A stretch of DNA of 64,000 bases from Floccularia luteovirens (taxonomy: Eukaryota; Basidiomycota; Agaricomycetes; Agaricales; Squamanitaceae): NCBI GenBank assembly GCA_009739215.1, contig VSJF01000006.1, forward strand, positions 1,116,001 through 1,180,000, in the 5' to 3' direction. Positions 13,375 through 26,363 of this stretch are shown piece by piece (within the stretch, counting starts at the first letter, position 1; every line of letters starts with the position of its first letter). The position numbers and the translations under genes are program-made. Below the pieces are notes generated by a model that saw nothing but the letters and a program-made list of their open reading frames with translations, did no database searches and was not told the DNA's origin.

Positions 13375-15896
13375 ATGCGACCGGACGCGCAGGGTGGGTC
13401 CATCCACCAAGGATTATATGATAATTTGCTTTCTCTTCAAGTTCGAGCTTTCTTAGAAGCCTCACACGAAGTCGACATTGACCAGGAGACCATTGAGGAT
13501 TTGCTGCAAACTATCACCGAACAGAATGACGGTGGTCATCATGAATCTAATATTGAGCTTGAATTTGGAGAAGATGACGATGCAGAAGGCAGTCTAGAAG
13601 GCAACCCAGATAGTGGCAACGATGAGCTTGATGTATTTGCACTAGATAATAATTCCCAAGAACTTGAAGGTATTGTTAATACCCGTCTGAGAATCGGTAT
13701 AATAACTATTATTTGCATGAATTATAACAGAGTTATGGACGCAACAAGAAGTGAAGCAAATGCTCCACCATCTCAAAGAACGTGGTTAGCAAATTTAATT
13801 TTTGAATCATCCAATTTGAGATGGACCTTATGAATAGGAATGTCATCTTTTACGAAAGAGTACGTGTTAACACGCAACATCCCGATACTCAAACTATTGC
13901 TTGCCTTCGGCGTTAATTTGGTTGGTCTGTTTCCTCTCCCAATTGGAAACGTCTCATGTAGCGTCATGGTCTGTAGCATCCGCAATTGCAAAATAAGCGG
14001 CCGTCAACCATGTTATATTTTCTCCGAGTTGCTATGTCACATCAGTGAGTGATATCCGTAAAAGAAGTCCATAATCTCTTAAGAATCAGCGCATTAGCCT
14101 CCGTATGCGAGACAGGTTACCTCAATATAATACCATCTCAGATGCCGTTCGGTTGATACAGTCCTCTCAACGAATCATAATACTGACGGGTGCAGGAATA
14201 AGTATGGGAAGATTTACTCCTTGCTACTTTAGCTGAATTTTTGTCTAGGCGTCTCTTGTGGTATTCCAGACTTCCGTTCTAGGGACGGGCTATATGCATC
14301 CCTCAAGAATAGGGGTGAATATGATTTAGACGATCCTCAACAGATGTAAGAACTAATCTGTGACTTGTCGGAGTTGTTTATCTTCATCGAACCAGGTTTG
14401 ACATCAACTATTTCAAGGAGAATCCGTCAGGTACATTTTAACATCATATATGCGATGATTTGTTCACCAGGAGTAATTCTAGTTTTCTAGTAAGTAAGAA
14501 TCCACAAGTGTATGAAGCTACCAACCCACAAGCCATCGTCCAGTTCCTTCGCTAGGTATCCTCTCACTTTCTTTGATTGTAGCAAGTCAACCAAACTGAC
14601 ATCTAGCCAAATATACCCTTCAAACTTTACACCATCTCCTTGCCACCGTTTTATAAAATTGATTGAAGATAAAGGCAAAGTAAGATGGTTTTTTTGTCCG
14701 GTTATAATTTCTACTAATACCTCCTGTAGTTATTGAGAGTACGATTATTGATGAACTCCGCCTACGCTTTCTAATCTAGCATCTCCAGAATTATACTCAG
14801 AACATAGACACATTGGAAACTCTTGCGGGCGTGAAGCAGGTTCTTCAGTGCCATGGCTCATTCGCAACAGCCACTTGTTTACAGTGTCATCGTCGTGTTC
14901 CCGGAACGGATATAGAAAGGGATATATTGAGCCAAAAGGTACCATTGTGCATAGATTGCAACCCCCCGGCCAGCAAAAATGAGGTAAGCCGTAAAAAGGT
15001 GAAGGATAAGTGGGATAGCGATGCCGAAGATGAGAGTGATGGCCCATTGTATCCCCCTGGAATCATGAAAGTGGGTCAAGCATCGCGCCATTTTGACTGA
15101 ACCGGATACTTACAGATATTTATCACATCACAAGCCGGACATTACCTTTTTTGGAGAGAAGCTCACCAACGACTTTGACCTTGCCCTGCTTAAGGATCGG
15201 GATGCAGTTGACTTACTCCTTGTCGTTGGAACATCATTGAAGGTGTCTCCTGTGGCTGAAATTCTCTGTAACGTGTTTGGGCCATTTAAAAGATTGATTT
15301 TCTAACTACGTTATAGCTCATCTTCCGCATTCGATACCTCAGGTAAGATGCTTATGAATCCTTATGGTAGTATTCAAGTACCAAGATATTTTTGGTCATA
15401 GATTCTAATCAATAAGACACCAATACGCCATATAAACCCAGATGTGAGTTTCACAGGTTGTTGTGGAGGTAAACTGAAACCTGTGAAGATTGTTCTCCTT
15501 GGAAATGCGGACGAGATCGTCGAACACATATGCAGAGAACTCGGGTGGGACCTGCCACTCCATAAACCAGCTGGAAACGGCTGCTCCCCTTTGAATGCAT
15601 CAATTGGTAATACCCGAAAGCGATCGTCATCCAACGTCACCGAATTTGTTCCTCAGCGGGTCGGTGGAAGGTAAGCGTGTCGGATTATGGCAGTCCAATC
15701 ACCTAGCTGATTGCCGGTTATCCTTATCAGCCATGTCTGGCTCTTCAATGGTGCAGAAGGTGGTAAATGGTTGGATGATTTGCAGAAGACATTTGTAAAA
15801 TCAGAAACATCGGCTTCATCAACATCTTCATCATCCGCCGAAATTACCAGTGAAGGTGATAGTACAAGGGAGTCCAAAAAACAAAAAATCAATTGA
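13375..15896 (+). CDS. NAD-dependent deacetylase, SIR2/HST1 type
   Basis: Class I sirtuin, removing acetyl groups from lysines with NAD, probably in chromatin silencing. The N-terminus is acidic ([11 protein letters not shown]). A conserved Sir2-specific helix block follows: [18 protein letters not shown] joined to [22 protein letters not shown]. The catalytic core has TGAGI-S (split by an intron at about 14203), [16 protein letters not shown], the catalytic His in QCHGSF, two zinc CxxC pairs (CLQC, CIDC), PDITFFGE and [10 protein letters not shown]. An acidic stretch ([10 protein letters not shown]) sits after the second zinc pair. The C-terminal tail is Ser-rich and ends KKQKIN. About ten introns. 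All catalytic motifs are present. Confidence 0.9.
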
Positions 15897-17395
15897 TATA
15901 ATGTTATGACGCATAGCTGTGATGATGTTGCCTCCGACTTTCACGCTTACCAAGTCTTGAATATCTAGATTAGACTGAAGTTGACCTTTTTTGAATATGT
16001 ACGCGTCACATTTATCCAGATCTGCCTCTAAATGACTTGTATGTATGTATGGGTGAATATACAGTATGTTTGTTAATCATCTGGTTGTAGTAGTTACTAG
16101 AAGCACGCTTGATTGTAAGAGTTGATAAACATCTGGTTGCGGCAATCGGTGTGCGTGCGCATCATTTGTCTCAAGTTACATTAATAATATTGCCTTCCTT
16201 GCCTAAATTTGTTTCTCATGATTCTTATCAACTTTCCATGGCTTACTGGGTACATTTTATGCCGGGTGCATGCTGTCTGCTTCGAGCACTAAGTCTTTGC
16301 CTTGGCGTTGGCCATAATTAATCTCCATGATGAATGGACTACAAAACCCCAGTGCACTAACCAACGGGACAAAGTCTTACAGTTCGAAAGGGAATGGGAA
16401 GGGTGCCTGGTGATACACGTGCCTCAAAAGGGTCAATTACTATCACACATTGCACCTTGATTCTAGTATTTTCAACTTGACACATGGACTGCCTTAACTT
16501 TCACGGAGTTACGAATCTGGTCCACCGCGACAGTTCTGTGAGAGGGTGACATAACTTGGTGATTAAGGGCAAAATGAGGCCATTTCTTTCCTGTGCGTGT
16601 CATGGTTTTTCACGTCGGACAACCCCAAAACATCTCCGTAGTCATAGAACATTCGGGGGGAAGTGATATAGGGTACGAGTAAATGAGAGATATTCCCAAG
16701 ACCTTGGATGAGCTAAAGAAATGTGCTTTTTCTGTGATTCGCTTCTGCAGTGGTAAGTCCCCGAGTTTACCGAGGAGAATATGTCACTTCTCACATCAAG
16801 TATATGTCCGCATTTTATTGGTGTGATATGATCCTGCAACTAAATGCACGTGAACCTTAGTATGAAAACTGTTCCGTCCAACAAGATCAAGTTCCACCTT
16901 GCTTAGCATCAGTTATTCACAGGCTGATTTGTTCATCCAACATTCTTGTTTGAGAACTAGGAGACAGTGGTTGGGACCAAAAAGAACACCCTCCGGTTCG
17001 CTACCAACCACTTCTTCGTTACTGTGCCAGTCTTCCTTGCCTGATCGATTGCTATGGTCTGTCACAAACCTTCTTTCTTATGTGTTCTGTGTTATCTGAT
17101 GTATCAGCCATTTCAGATCCTAAGCGCTCGTCAGAAACTTGCTTCACATTGCATCGCTACTAATGCTATTGATGCATCATCTGTACCTCGCTGCCATATG
17201 CACTGACAAAAATATTCCCCCATTTATAGATGTCAGGACTAATACACCAAGATTTTTCATTTGGCAACTCTTCACGAATTGCGCAACACCGGTCTAATAT
17301 TTCAAATTCGACTTCCATAAACGTCTTTTGGGGAAACGCCAGCTTGTCCTTTGCGGATGTTGGCTTGTGCCCATCTTTGAGGTGATTAAAATCAG
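15897..17395. other. 1.5 kb with no firm gene
   Basis: Lies between the converging sirtuin and argininosuccinate synthase genes. On the minus strand 17166-17340 is an open stretch with MEVEFEILDRCC and SWCISPDIYKWGNIF that reads like protein. Further minus-strand stretches at about 17050-17120 (MADTSDNTEHIRKK) and 16900-17030 could be later exons. I could not join them into one frame, so no gene is called. Confidence 0.35.
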
Positions 17396-19036
17396 TCATT
17401 CTCTTGGACCCCTTTCAATGTTCACGTACTTCTTAATCCTGATGGACTCGATCTGGATGAAGCCGGATGTATCAGTCGGTTCAAAGCCACCAAGTTCATC
17501 CATAGACGATTCACGTTCGTCATATAGACCCTACCATCAAGTCATGAGTTGATATGACTTTCAAAAGATAGCAAGACACAACAAACCTCGGTGCTCGATC
17601 GACCTTCTACCACAACATTACCTTTATACAACTTAAGCTTAACTAGCCCATTGACAGTCCTTTGACTGGCAGGAATGGCGCTTGTTACGAACTCCCGTTC
17701 TGGCGTGAAGAAATGTCCGTTGTACAAGATGCGGCTCAATTCGATAGTCACAAATTGATCACGCAATGCTCGCACATTCCTGTCAAGAGTCAAACCTTCT
17801 AGGTCAACATGAGCTGCACGCAAAATGGTTGCGCCTGGGGACTCATAGCATCCACGAGATTTGACACCGATGAACCTGTTCTCGACGATGTCAATTCTGC
17901 CAATACCATGCTTCCTCCCAAGACTATTCAGGGCAAGGAATATGTCTACAGCGTCAGTATATTCCTTTCCATCTGCAGGGACCGTGACCTTGACGGGAAG
18001 GCCGCCCTTAAATTCGATCATGATCTGTTCAGGTTGTTGAGGTGCGTCCTCTGGAGCTATGGTAAGCTTCCACATGTCCACTGGAGGAGTTGTGTTCGGG
18101 TCCTCGAGTATACCGGCCTCATATGAAATATGAAAAAGGTTTTCATCAGTAGACCACGGTTTTGCTGTAGTTTGGGCGACGGGGATACTTTTTTCTGCAG
18201 CAAACGCAAGAAGAGCCTGGCGACCAGCAAACCGGTTATAGAATTCTACTCACTCATCAAAATGGCGCATATATTGAGTTTCTAGGACTGACCAGGGATC
18301 CTCCAAGGTGCAATGACTTTAATATCTGGCTTCAGGCCGTAGAACGCCAATTCGAAACGGACTTGATCATTGCCCTTGCCTGTGCAACCGTGGGATACAT
18401 AGCTACAAAATATGACGGTCAGCGTGAGGTTTTGGAATATTTTACTACACTTGTATAACGGGTATGATGAACAATTCTAATGAGTGTCTTTGACTTACTC
18501 GCATCCTTCCCTTTCTGCCACTGCAATCATGCCACGCGCGATCACAGGCCGAGCTAGGGAGGTCCCAAGAAGATAAACATTCTACTGCCCTTTTAGAATC
18601 AGTACGACGTTGCCAGAATATGTGCATACCTCATAAATGCAATTTGCTTGGACGGCCGGATAGATCAGTTCAGTTACAAACTCTCGCTTAAGATCCTTTG
18701 AGCGACAAAACTGTGAGCAAACCCGCAGCCCTGATTTTCCAGATAACGTACTTCGAGGAAGAATTTCTTTGCGCCGACTTTGAGTGCTTTCTTTTCTGCA
18801 GCGACAAAATCCTGAAGTGGTTATTAGACGATCAGTGTTCACCATCTTATCAAATCTTACTTCTTCTTGGCCGACGTCTGCCATAAAGGCGTACACTTCA
18901 TAACCTTGCTCAATCAACCAGGCAAGGATACAAGATGTATCTGATAAGAGATCAATGTCAAAATTGATATATAACCTTGGTATCACCTACCGAGACCACC
19001 GGAATAAGCGAGCAAGACGCGTCCTTTGTGATCCAT
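17396..19036 (-). CDS. ARG1: Argininosuccinate synthase
   Basis: Joins citrulline and aspartate with ATP in arginine biosynthesis, in the cytosol. Exon 1 (ATG 19036) gives [15 protein letters not shown], the P-loop of the N-type ATP pyrophosphatase fold, spliced to [16 protein letters not shown]. Then come [34 protein letters not shown], the aspartate/citrulline region [18 protein letters not shown], and RSSTE spliced to [18 protein letters not shown]. The frame ends VNIERGPRE at 17396-17398. Length (about 415 residues) and order match the family. A CACGTG lies upstream at 19144-19149; no clear general-control (TGACTC) site was seen. Confidence 0.95.
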
Positions 19037-19408
19037 TTTTCAGTAGTGGTTAGTACAGGATGAGATTTGAAATACAAGAGAATGATTAAGAAAATAGAGA
19101 ACTTAATATATAAGCTACAGAGCGGCACAAGTGCGGACAATTTCACGTGCTCGTGACCAGCCCAATTTGCCTTTATTTATTTTTTGAATATTTCTATTTT
19201 TATTGCTCTTCAATGCAGTCAATGGCTTGACTGTTGCGGCGCAGCTCAGCCCTTTCTCAGCTCTCTTTCCATTACCAAGCCACACGGATCTTAGTCTGTA
19301 GCGTTATCGAAGGAGCAAGAATACTCGTGCACCACCAACTGTGAGCATACAATGTCTGAATTTGGCTACAAATGAAACAGACTTGGTCTTATCTAGCTAG
19401 GACCTATC
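19037..19408. other. Divergent promoter region, ARG1 / RING gene
   Basis: About 370 bases between the two ATGs, carrying presumed promoters for both genes. It includes an E-box (CACGTG) at 19144-19149 and an AT-rich run near 19175-19200. Confidence 0.45.
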
Positions 19409-21478
19409 ATGAACTCCTCGGAAGTACCCCCGAGTCGCAATGTCCGTAATATTACAACTGGGACTTCAGCCAAGCTATCTGGAGGTCTCCTGTATCACTT
19501 AGCAAACAAGCATATCATGAACAATGGCAACTTAACCTCCATCTCAAAGCCCCATAGTGACAAACCCCTGAATTTCCCTGATAATTTACATCGGATCTCG
19601 GTCTTTGATGAAGGTAAGAGGCTATATACACTCTGGGTTTTGCCATCTATCTAACCTCCATCACAGGGGTCTCTAAATTTTACAGGACAAAGAAATCGAA
19701 TATCTCCATGGGCGGCACTTCCGCTTTCTCAGGCTCCGACGACAGTTATTTTGATGTAGAAAAAGAACCATCTCAACTAAACGAGAATGAAAATACATCA
19801 CACAGCCGTGATGGCTCTTATCAACAAGTAAACAACGAATTCGGCACACACCCATCAAGTTCTCGTAGCAGATCAAGGAAGGATAAAATGAAGAATAGGG
19901 ATCGCTCTCGTTCTGGATTTCCAGAAAAATCTTTCCGCAGGACTATCACAGAGGAATATGATACGGATATGAACCGAATATTTCCCGAAAAGGTCGTTCT
20001 ACCAGAATTAGAGCGCCTGAAAGAAGAAATGGAAAAACTGAAGAAGACTTTACATGACAGCAAAAAGGTGGTTAAGAAGCAGGCTAAAGTATGCATATCC
20101 TGTTGGCCTTTACGTTCCGCATTGTAGGCGGGTCATACTGATATCTACGTTCACAGGTAATTGAAGAATTGAGAGCTGAAAACAATGCCAAGTCGCAAGT
20201 GAGATGGTTCTTTGTGTACGCTGACAATGTAGTAATATCGATATGTTTCAGACTACCAAAGAACGCGATGAGGAAATCAGAAACCTCAAGACCAAGTTTA
20301 ATCAGAATGAAACAGTAAGTGATGCGCACTCAATGATATTCCCACAACTGTCTCATTATACATTTCATTCTAGCTTCTAAACGCTATTGAAATGTCTGTT
20401 CGATGCCAGATTTGTACGGATCTCCCCTATAAACCATATGTGTACGTTTTTATTCGTACCAATTTTCCCATTTCTCAATTTGCAATATAGATTAGCTCCC
20501 TGTGGACATGTTTTATGCCTTTTATGCCTTCAAGAATGGTTTCGCAGGGCTCCTCCATCCGCAGACGATGCAGATGCAAATGCTGAGGATCTATCCAACC
20601 CACTATACATCGTTTCACGTGCAAAATCGTGCCCGTGCTGTAGAACAGTGGTCAAATATAAGCCTGCCCCAGTTTTTATGGTCAAAGACGTGGCGATGGC
20701 ACTGTCAAAGTCTGGATATGGTTACAATCCTTTTTATACCCCAGATACTGCCACATCCACGGAAGATGGTGATCCATGGAGCGGAATCTTCCCTGACAGT
20801 GATGACGAGGAGGAAGATTACTTGTCTGACGATTCGAGTTCCGACGATTTCATCGATGCAACAACCTGGTTTCGCGATGCAGATGCTCTTGCCATCCAAG
20901 CTCATGGGGAATTACAGTCTAGTGATAGAGACGAAGGTGAAAGCACAGATGGTAGCGAAGACGAAGCCAGCGAAGATGATTACACTGACACCAACAGCCT
21001 CATAGAACCAAGTTGGGAGCCGCCACGTAGGCGTGTCAATCAGAATGACTATCTCCTAGGCAACTCTGCGAATAGAAATGAGCTGAATTTGCTTCGTCGT
21101 GGTTGCACGATGGAAATGATACAAGAATTTACAATCGAGTATACCCATTCTGCAGGAATAATCGTCCACTTGCGCTCACTTGACGATATCTATTTTTCGG
21201 ATAATGGTGGAGATAATAACGAGATCGTGGGAGCAGACCACCGTGTATTTCTGGGATGGAACATCGAACTTGATAGCGCAGACGTAGATGGCGAGGAATA
21301 TATGCACCGGGTGCTCAACGACATCAAAGATCACCCAGAAAGATGGCTCACCACCCGCAGACCCGGACACCCTGGCACCTTTGATGTCAAACGACTTCTC
21401 AGAGCAGGGTTGAACGATGAGTACCTTACATCAGACACCGAGCTTTATCTTGATAGCGAGGATTCAGATAGTACATGA
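19409..21478 (+). CDS. Coiled-coil RING finger protein, probable E3 ligase
   Basis: The protein starts with a Ser/Arg-rich disordered region (SRSRSRKDKMKNRDRSRSG). A coiled coil follows (LPELERLKEEMEKLKKTLHDSKK... to TKERDEEIRNLKTKFNQNE) over several small exons. Then comes a C3HC4 RING: CQICTDL, CGHVLCLLCLQEWF, and CPCC after an insert of about 30 residues between the last zinc pairs. The C-terminal half is very acidic (DSDDEEEDYLSDDSSSDD) and ends in a folded-looking segment (FLGWNIELDSADVDGEEY). The architecture suggests a nuclear ubiquitin ligase; the substrate is unknown. The splice at 19611 (GATGAAG/GTAAGA) joins to VSKFYRTKK. Confidence 0.8.
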
Positions 21479-22488
21479 GATCGCGAAACATGGGGGTCAG
21501 AATTACATGCACTCCTTGCTACATTATATGTATATCATTTTGATGCTGTACAAATAGGTACCACATTGCTTATATTTAAAATGTTCATATACATCGGTGC
21601 ACCCATAATTTAATTCACGTTGGTTATTGTTGAAAAATAAAAATGGCATGTACAAAGTTGTTTCAGGAGTGTAGGCTCCCGAGCAATAAAGCTACTCCCA
21701 CCCCATATGTGGATCGAAGTAAACCCCGAGGGAGACGTTTTTTTAACCGTTCTGTTTCCTCTCCAAATGAAGAATGTACAGCGGTGTCAGTTTTACTATC
21801 GGCGAAGACGCAGCCGTGAGTATATCAGAACTTTGCAAATCTCCTTCCGGAGCTTGGAGCAACACCAGATTGAATTAATCCATGTGCAATTGTGGTTCAC
21901 ATCAGAATACATTGGGGAGAGAGGCGTTCGCGAGTATTGCGGTAAACTCGACGCCAAGCTGGTGGATCTGGTACACAAGGTTTTACCGTTTCCTCGTGTG
22001 ATATGAGATGAATGGCACGACATTCGGTTGGGTGTATTCAGTTGATTTCCAGATAACATAAATATTATGAACTGATCAGACATATCTGTCTTCGATTTTT
22101 ATTTTACGTCTTGCACCTTGATTCTCGATAGTGCATGTATCCTTAACGGTCGAACAATGATCACCCAGGAAATTGGACTCTCCGCTTTGGGGTGGGCGGA
22201 CTGGAGACAATTGGGAGTTCTGTAGGGCCTGAATTAGTCAAGTGATCCAAGAAATCAGAACATTACGATATTACCGTGGTAGATGTCGTAGCCGACCACT
22301 GATTCAGGTATCAATAAACCATACATCTGGTACTGAGGCTAAATCCAATTTGTAGAGGTACATTTCTTGTCATGAGGGATCGCAAGCCGCTGACTTTGAG
22401 GCGCGGCAAGTGCCGAAATTGAACATGATTTTATTTTGTCCTCAACTTGAACCAGTCAGGTGTTCTACCCGACGTCATACCATAAACT
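21479..22488. other. Intergenic 1 kb; possible small ORF
   Basis: A plus-strand frame of 99 codons with an ATG (21707-22006; MWIEVNPEGDVFLTVLF to KVLPFPRVI) and an overlapping minus-strand frame of 95 codons (21796-22083). I recognise neither, and only one at most could be real. The rest is AT-rich with no visible gene. Confidence 0.3.
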
Positions 22489-25161
22489 ATGCACCTGAAC
22501 CTAACACCGCCTTTGATTGAGGCAGGCCACTCGGATGAGCTCGTCAAAACAGGACAATCAATATCATCATCATTTTCACCTTTGGACAACTCTGTAGCAG
22601 TTTTCGTGACAAGCACGGTTTGCTCATGTAATATGCGAAAATATATAATTGTACTCATGCATATACTCTCGAAGGATACATCTTCAGCCACTGGACAGTC
22701 TTTGCAAGAAGATCAACCAGTCTATTTCGCTAGTCTGGATGTGTTACCGTCCTCCGAGAGACGTCTTGTTAGTGCCTTCTCCGTTATTGACTGTGACATA
22801 TTAATTCATTGGGATCATACTTTACGCAGTTCATTACCGACACACTCATCATCTTCGCAGCACTTCAAAACCTTAAAAAGACCGCTGAGTCTCAAAAATC
22901 GAACTGGTACGCGATACGTTGAAATTCCACTTGGTTTGGTGTGTAATTTTGTATGGCAAGGATTCAAGGCGAACAGAGTTTGACTATGATCCGCAAACTT
23001 GGGATTGATTATGTGAACTTCATAAAAGAATGTTGGGTTCATGCTTCAGTATGTATCTTTCAAACCTGAAATCCGTGCGAATGACAATCGCTTCTTCTTT
23101 GAAGCAACCAATAACGCGTCCAGAAGGCCCTCTGCAATTCAGTAGTGACCACTACCGAAGTCTATATACTTGCTTTTCCTTATTCGTAGTGCTATACATA
23201 GCAGAACCGGGATATGAACTTGCTCCTGTGGGAGACGAACTGATTGAATGGCTGAACATTCATTTCATTGAACCGTCAACAGAAGAAGGAGACCATCTAA
23301 GTGCCCTCGAACGGCCATGGGAAGATGAATCCTTTTGGCCTTACCTAACCCGGTGTGTATAGCCTTTTCGTGACATCCCTGTATATTCTCTCAACAATAT
23401 TATTCTAGAACCGTCTTGCGGGGACTTTCTAAAGCTTCTCTTTTCTTTTTGGGTGTACTTGCAAAACATCACTCAGAAGACCTACAACTTGTGACAGAGA
23501 TGCTCATACCTCTGATCGATGCACAACCCCGCTTACAGAACTTTACATCGGAAAGGGACTTTGTATATGCTTCTCGGCGGTGGAAAGACAAAGTTATGGC
23601 TCTTCGTGTCCAGATGGATAGAGTTCCGGAAGACAAAAGATATGACGACTCCGTAATCTGGTGGGACAGAATGAGCGACATTGTAGGTATTCTAGAGGGG
23701 CGTACAGAGGTTATCGAACGTGTCTGCGAGGAACTTGGCGCAGATTGGAAGGAGTTGTGTGTTGCGACGAGCATATTCGTTGATCCACGCCTTCGTAGGC
23801 AAGATCTACCGTTGAGTAATTTCTGTGTGCCTTGTGACTTGTGCACAGGACCTCATTTCATTTTTCAGGGATATCATGCCGTCAATACTAGAAACCATGC
23901 CACCAGACCCAACCAGTCTGGAGGACATGGTTCATGCTGCTCTATTTTCTGGTAAACTAGACCAAGCATTACAACATGCTTCACGATTGGATTCCTGGCT
24001 TGCGGCACACCTTGCCGATATCATGGAACCATTACAGTTGATAGCTTCTGAGATTGATGAAGGGTAAGTGTGGCGTCATGTCGTCTTGACTTGATCAACC
24101 TGAATGCACCCCAGTTCTGAGCTTTCACTGCGGGACCAGTATATTCTGTCTTATGCAGAGTATCTCCACTCTGATTCCGCACTTTGGAGAATAACCGTTG
24201 ACTACATGTATTCCTGCGGTGAAATAGGGAAACAGCAAGGCGATGAGGTTTTGGTACGCGTGCCATTGGGGTTATACGAGACTTCTTCCGCGTCTGACGA
24301 CAAAATCCGCGCGGGCGATGTCGTTGGTACTCTTAAGGACATCAATGAAACCTGTTTTGATTACGCTAGGGAAAGCGTAAGACGGAATATATGTAAGGTG
24401 CGTCCTTTCCAAATATTCCAACCCTAAGTTATTCGGTATACATTTATTCTCAGATCGCTGCTCAATCATTTGTTCGCCACCATGACTTTGGATTGGCTGT
24501 TTCTTACTGCACCTCAGCAGAAGACTGGCCAGGCCTTGGCCGTGTTGTTGATCGTGTGCTGGATGAATACATTAATAGCGGTTTGTCATTCGAAGTTCAC
24601 AATTCTTTTTCTGATTTGCGGTATAGGTCCTCAGAAGTTCACAGACTACGCATTGGCTATAGCTCCTTTCGTACAAGAACTTCGGAATCAATCGAAATCT
24701 CAGGGTGTGTTTGTTCACCGCCTAACATTCGCAGTCCAATATGCTCGCTTCCATGAGCTCCTTTCCAAGCACGAATACCATGACGCTGCGTCTGATCTCG
24801 TGACAATCCTTCATGAGGACTTGGCCCCAAAATCCTGGTGGGCTGTGTTGTTGCATGATGCCGTCCAACTTCTACAATATGGTAACGCCTTGTTCTCTCT
24901 CTTACATTCTATATTAATCCAGCTGTAGGTCCAGCCTTGCTCTTTACTTCTCAGGGCGCCTCGCTTTTAATGCGAAAACTTGAAGAAGTCAATGTGGCTG
25001 TTAGAACATCAAAAGGCTCCACAGATGATAATCTCCGCGTAATTTCGCGTGTTATGAATGTAAGGGGGTCGAAAGAGGCACTAGACTGTCTGAATGTCGT
25101 AAGGCTAGCATTAGCTCGTTATCTCGCTCGTTGTACAATTCATGGTGTGGAGGCTGGGTGA
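22489..25161 (+). CDS. NUP85: Nucleoporin Nup85 (Y-complex)
   Basis: Scaffold nucleoporin of the Nup84/Nup107 Y-complex, an alpha-helical protein with the ancestral coatomer element fold. The reading continues through short exons: an N-terminal beta segment (NLTPPLIEAGHSDELVKTGQ), FASLDVLPSSERRLVSAF, DHYRSLYTCFSLFVVLYIAEPG, DELIEWLNIHFIEP, WEDESFWPYLTR, then the helical stack with LRGLSKASLFFLGVLAKHH, YASRRWKDKV, DSVIWWDRMSDIVGILEG and LGADWKELCVA. Later exons carry AALFSGKLDQALQHASRLDSW and the C-terminal LDCLNVVRLALARYLARC. The assignment rests on these helical motifs, which match fungal Nup85 as I remember them. Start at 22489 and stop at 25161 are likely, but I could not confirm every splice. 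Confidence 0.7.
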
Positions 25162-25512
25162 ATGTTTAAGTGGCTTGTTGTTCTGCCTTCTCACTGAATG
25201 TACTAAAAGCAATGGAACTACAGTTCACACCATCTATCGCACTTTTTGTGGGGTTCCGGTCAGATTCCACATCTACTTACCTCCGCGCTGACAAGGATTG
25301 TGAATTGAACTCTAACAACCAAAGTTTTTCTTCAGATGATCACCTTCTCAGGTCACACTTATAGCACAGGACACTTTGATATTAATATTTCACCTACTGT
25401 GTGAGCTTTGTTTGACGGGTGTCTATATCTGATTCGAGCCTCGAGCGAGGTCTGCGGAACGCTCAAAACTATGTTATATGCGTGCATATCAGGGCCCTTA
25501 TGCAACATACAA
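25162..25512. other. Intergenic, no gene seen
   Basis: 3' flank of NUP85 and upstream region of the cysteine-rich gene. The short open frame at 25170-25364 has no features of a protein family. Confidence 0.45.
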
Positions 25513-25520
25513 TATAAAAG
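25513..25520 (+). promoter_or_regulatory. TATA box of the cysteine-rich gene
   Basis: TATAAAAG, 50 bases before the ATG at 25570, as expected for a strong fungal promoter. Confidence 0.5.
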
Positions 25521-25569
25521 CTGCTAGTTGTTGCGGCCGTACAGCTATCCAATTCACAGAAGATCTACT

Positions 25570-25925
25570 ATGTGTTTCATTCTTTCTGTTTACAGACGTT
25601 ATTCTTGCAACCATGAAGTTTTAACAAGAAGGGAAAAGGTGCCTTATCATTCTCATTCTAATACGTATTAGTTTAAAACAGAATCTTTGAGGTTGACTGC
25701 AATCAATTAACCTGTGAGGTTAGCCAAAACCACAGGAAGAAAGATCATGACTGTGATAAAACATGTGAACGCCGGTACGTATTTTGCGTTTCATTATGAA
25801 GACCGCTGATTGACTATTATCCCAACAGGCTGTCCGAAGGAAGGAGGATGGTCATGGATACAGCACAGACACCTTGCGACGGTTGTCGTTACAGTACAGA
25901 CGCCGCGTCGGGTGGCGAACTATGA
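25570..25925 (+). CDS. Cysteine-rich microprotein, 82 residues
   Basis: Found by splicing three short exons: 25570-25638, 25692-25774 and 25829-25925, with 53- and 54-base introns bearing GT...AG ends, and a stop TGA at 25923. The product starts MCFILSVYRRYSCNHEV, then VDCNQLTCEVSQNH, HDCDKTCERR, and ends with CDGC and GGEL. There are eight cysteines in 82 residues and no signal peptide or membrane span. The spacing (MC, Y-CxH, VDCN, C, S--H, C--C, C--C) is that of a family of tiny proteins I have seen predicted many times in agaricomycete genomes, never with a function. Zinc binding through the Cys/His set is plausible. The gene is too fragmented to show as one long frame. Confidence 0.65.
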
Positions 25926-26363
25926 CTGAAAATATAATGGTCGGGAAAACCCAAATAAACGTTAAAATACTAGTCTGCCCTTCCATTATTACCTTGATCT
26001 TATGGTTTCTGTTTTCTACCGGTTGGTTTCATGACCAGCAACTTTATAAATACTAAGAGTCTCATCGAATAGGACAATTGTGTGGACACAATTGATTGAT
26101 TACATTGTCTCAGAATTTGACTAATAACATATATTTTGGGGTTGGTGTGTTTCTGAAAACGATCCAACTAGTATTACTCGTCTCCAACTGGAACTTCTTG
26201 GATGCTAACATTAGTGTCCTTACATAAGCGCTATAATCTCGATCTAGAACTGTAAACAGACTCAAATATTGAGTGAGCATGTGTGAAACTGCATAATTGC
26301 TCACTTCGCTCTCGACACTAATTTCTGGATCAACGGTAGAACTCTCTGTAGCTGAGCCTGGCG
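25926..26363. other. Intergenic
   Basis: Promoter side of the RhoGAP gene; no separate gene supported. Minus-strand frames here are shadows running into the RhoGAP first exon. Confidence 0.45.
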
